From: Paludibacteraceae bacterium
Lineage (GTDB): Bacteria; Bacteroidota; Bacteroidia; Bacteroidales; Paludibacteraceae
Assembly: GCA_017508305.1 (NCBI GenBank)
Contig: JAFVZF010000123.1
Span: 1 to 41,835, forward strand
Direction of reading: 5' to 3'
DNA: 41,835 bases
Numbering within the stretch: the first letter of the stretch is position 1; each line of letters starts with the position of its first letter. A model generated the notes under the pieces. That model was not told the origin of the DNA. It made no database searches and worked only from the letters and a program-made list of their open reading frames with translations. Position numbers and translations under genes: made by a program. This document shows, in pieces, positions 41,476 through 41,835 of the stretch.

Positions 41476-41835
41476 CATATCAAGTTTCTGAAATACTATA
41501 TTTACAGCTTCAACGATTCTCTTTTGTTCTGAAAGAGGTGGAACAGGAACAATCAGCTCCTTAAACATCTTTTTATTTAGATGAGGAATTGCTGAACCAA
41601 CCTTATTCTCTCGCAAAAGTTTCTGGCTTCTTTTAATCAGAAGTAATACATACTCTTTGTCAAAAAGCTCTGATACCCCCAAGATCTTAAAAGTACTTCC
41701 CTGATAACCACCTATAGGAGTTGTAAACACCTCTCCTGAGTTTTCGCCATCGACAAGTATCAATGTACTGCCTTCTGGTACATACTTTCCGCTTGTCACA
41801 AATTCTCCCTCCTTAGATCCTCTTAAGTATTTTAC
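41458..41835 (-). CDS. hsdS: Type I restriction specificity subunit HsdS, C-terminal part
   Basis: Partial minus-strand gene entering from the right edge; about 125 residues visible: VKYLRGSKEGEFVTSGKYVPEGSTLILVDGENSGEVFTTPIGGYQGSTFK, then LKKM-type KMFKELIVPVPPLSEQKRIVEAVNIVFQKLDMITAEL and TGA. VPVPPLSEQKRI is the conserved end of an HsdS recognition domain. It lies tail to tail with the plus-strand hsdS, sharing 6 bases. Its 5' end, probably joined to hsdM, is outside the window, so expression cannot be judged. Confidence 0.8.
   Translation of the reverse strand, partial: VKYLRGSKEGEFVTSGKYVPEGSTLILVDGENSGEVFTTPIGGYQGSTFKILGVSELFDKEYVLLLIKRSQKLLRENKVGSAIPHLNKKMFKELIVPVPPLSEQKRIVEAVNIVFQKLDMITAEL

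Noticed and set aside
1..41835. CRISPR arrays, insertion sequences or rRNA genes
   Set aside because: No regularly spaced repeats, transposase genes or rRNA sequence were found on reading both strands.

Overview
The window looks like chromosome of a Bacteroidota bacterium, most likely order Bacteroidales. The evidence is an RprX/RprY-like two-component pair, a type IX secretion (T9SS) component and a T9SS-sorted secreted protein, promoters of the Bacteroidota form (TTTG, about 19 bases, TAnnTTTG), near absence of Shine-Dalgarno sites, and a gene set typical of the order (DUF4294, SpmAB-type, NadA, HemW). Base composition is AT-rich. No ribosomal RNA, CRISPR array or insertion sequence was seen.

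Layout. 1-3513 (minus): PorE-like T9SS lipoprotein (cut by the window edge) coupled to rprY and rprX. 3514-5561 (minus): an rRNA methyltransferase and a small membrane protein, both containing repeat-derived DNA. 5755-11158 (plus): an envelope operon of a small barrel, a 1345-residue T9SS cargo and a lipoprotein. 11203-15535: a DUF4294 protein, a barrel plus helix-hairpin-helix outer-membrane pair, and nadA. 15536-16123: an AT-rich non-coding stretch with four exact TTATTAACA boxes (origin-like) and a short promoter-to-terminator RNA unit. 16124-19644 (minus): dprA, vanZ-like, hemW and a coiled-coil protein. 19751-30358: housekeeping block with ychF (broken by an in-frame TGA), deoC, dtd, uvrC, apt, mnmG, ybeY, an SpmAB-like protein, tig (broken by one extra A in an A run) and tRNA-Leu(UAG). 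Two perfect 16-bp parS-type palindromes lie on either side of apt inside a duplicated repeat.

30463-35788 is accessory: an XRE / ImmA-IrrE peptidase / PIN-like three-gene operon with a candidate operator, a roughly 340-nt apparently structured RNA unit (32236-32578) with many nested complementary helices, two AT-rich glycan-type genes, and a Fic protein with its own inverted-repeat operator. 35927-39262: two glycosyltransferases and dusB. 39326-41835: a tyrosine recombinase next to a promoterless hsdS that faces a second hsdS, the layout of a phase-variable type I restriction specificity locus.

The strongest candidates for something undescribed are the 32.2-32.6 kb RNA, the combination of parS elements with a box-rich AT stretch, and the small RNA unit at 16.05 kb. 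All assignments come from reading the sequence and recalled family knowledge; no search or folding program was run.
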